A DNA stretch of 64,000 nucleotides from Mycobacterium sp. KBS0706 (GTDB lineage Bacteria > Pseudomonadota > Alphaproteobacteria > DSM-16000 > Inquilinaceae): assembly GCF_005938675.2 (NCBI RefSeq), contig NZ_VCCH02000006.1:1-64000 (forward strand). Reading direction: 5' to 3'. A program made the position numbers and the translations under genes. The notes beneath the pieces are model-generated. The model did no database searches, had not been told where the DNA came from, and saw nothing but the letters and a program-made list of their open reading frames with translations. How positions within the stretch are numbered: position 1 is the stretch's first letter; each line of letters starts with the position of its first letter. Positions 63,869 through 64,000 of the stretch are shown here, piece by piece.

Positions 63869-64000
63869 TCAGAGGAAGCTGTTCGCGATCAGCTCCTGCG
63901 TGTAGGGCGCGGCGACGGTCCGGGCGCGCAGCGCGTCGGAGGACAGCTCCTCGACGCAGGCCCCGTCCTTCATCACCAGCACCCGGTCGCACATCTGGCC
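63869..64000 (-). CDS. Oligopeptide-type ABC transporter ATPase, C-terminal fragment
   Basis: Only the last 43 codons and stop lie in the window; the gene continues past 64000. The sequence CDRVLVMKDGACVEE is the segment after the switch histidine in ABC ATPases, and PYTQELIANSF is the typical tail of dipeptide/oligopeptide importer ATPases (DppD/DppF/GsiA type). The stop is 22 bp beyond the IS, so the insertion landed just downstream of this gene and did not break it. Confidence 0.75.
   Translation of the reverse strand, partial: GQMCDRVLVMKDGACVEELSSDALRARTVAAPYTQELIANSFL

Overview
The window is about 70% GC with dense, tightly coupled operons (many ATGA, GTGA or TGATG overlaps). Together with the gene families present (TssJ-type T6SS, crotonyl-CoA carboxylase/reductase, an IS5-family element) this suggests an alphaproteobacterium, probably of the Rhodospirillales type. 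The assignment is inference; there is no rRNA or other marker gene.

Region 1 (40-1330): a VOC/glyoxalase-like gene and a convergent small secreted DUF3060-type gene, separated by two hairpins.

Region 2 (1492-33016, all minus strand): a complete type VI secretion system in the order tssA-tssB-tssC-tssC2-tagJ-tssE-tssF-tssG-clpV-fha/tagH-tssJ-tssK-tssL-tssM-tagF-pppA-ppkA-vWA gene-tagT-tagS-SUMF1 gene (tagR-like)-truncated tssM-like gene-degenerate PP2C/M23 peptidase gene. It encodes sheath, baseplate, membrane complex, sheath-recycling ATPase and a threonine-phosphorylation control pathway like that of Pseudomonas HSI-I. The last two genes are unusual. hcp (34025) reads divergently and is followed by two unrecognised genes.

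Region 3 (35907-45769, minus strand): a vgrG operon carrying two copies of a module: DUF4123 adaptor, HNH/ENDO VII-type nuclease effector, SUKH immunity, and a CDC123-like (R2K-clade) ATP-grasp protein. One PAAR gene lies between the modules. The second module has a frameshifted adaptor, two SUKH genes and a remnant of an effector 3' tip.

Region 4 (45993-62876): a biosynthetic locus. The minus-strand arm has a homocitrate/isopropylmalate synthase-like enzyme, a TPP-dependent enzyme and a MEKHLA (PAS-like) protein. After an 840-bp AT-rich divergent gap, the plus-strand arm has crotonyl-CoA carboxylase/reductase, SDR, FAAL-ACP, a triple CMD protein, a KS-AT-ACP-TE polyketide synthase, a KAS III, a MaoC hydratase and an acyl-CoA dehydrogenase. 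I infer a short polyketide with a CCR-derived (ethylmalonyl-type) extender; the product is unknown.

Region 5 (62923-64000): an intact IS5-family element with imperfect terminal repeats and a TAA target duplication, then the 3' end of an oligopeptide-type ABC transporter ATPase running off the window.
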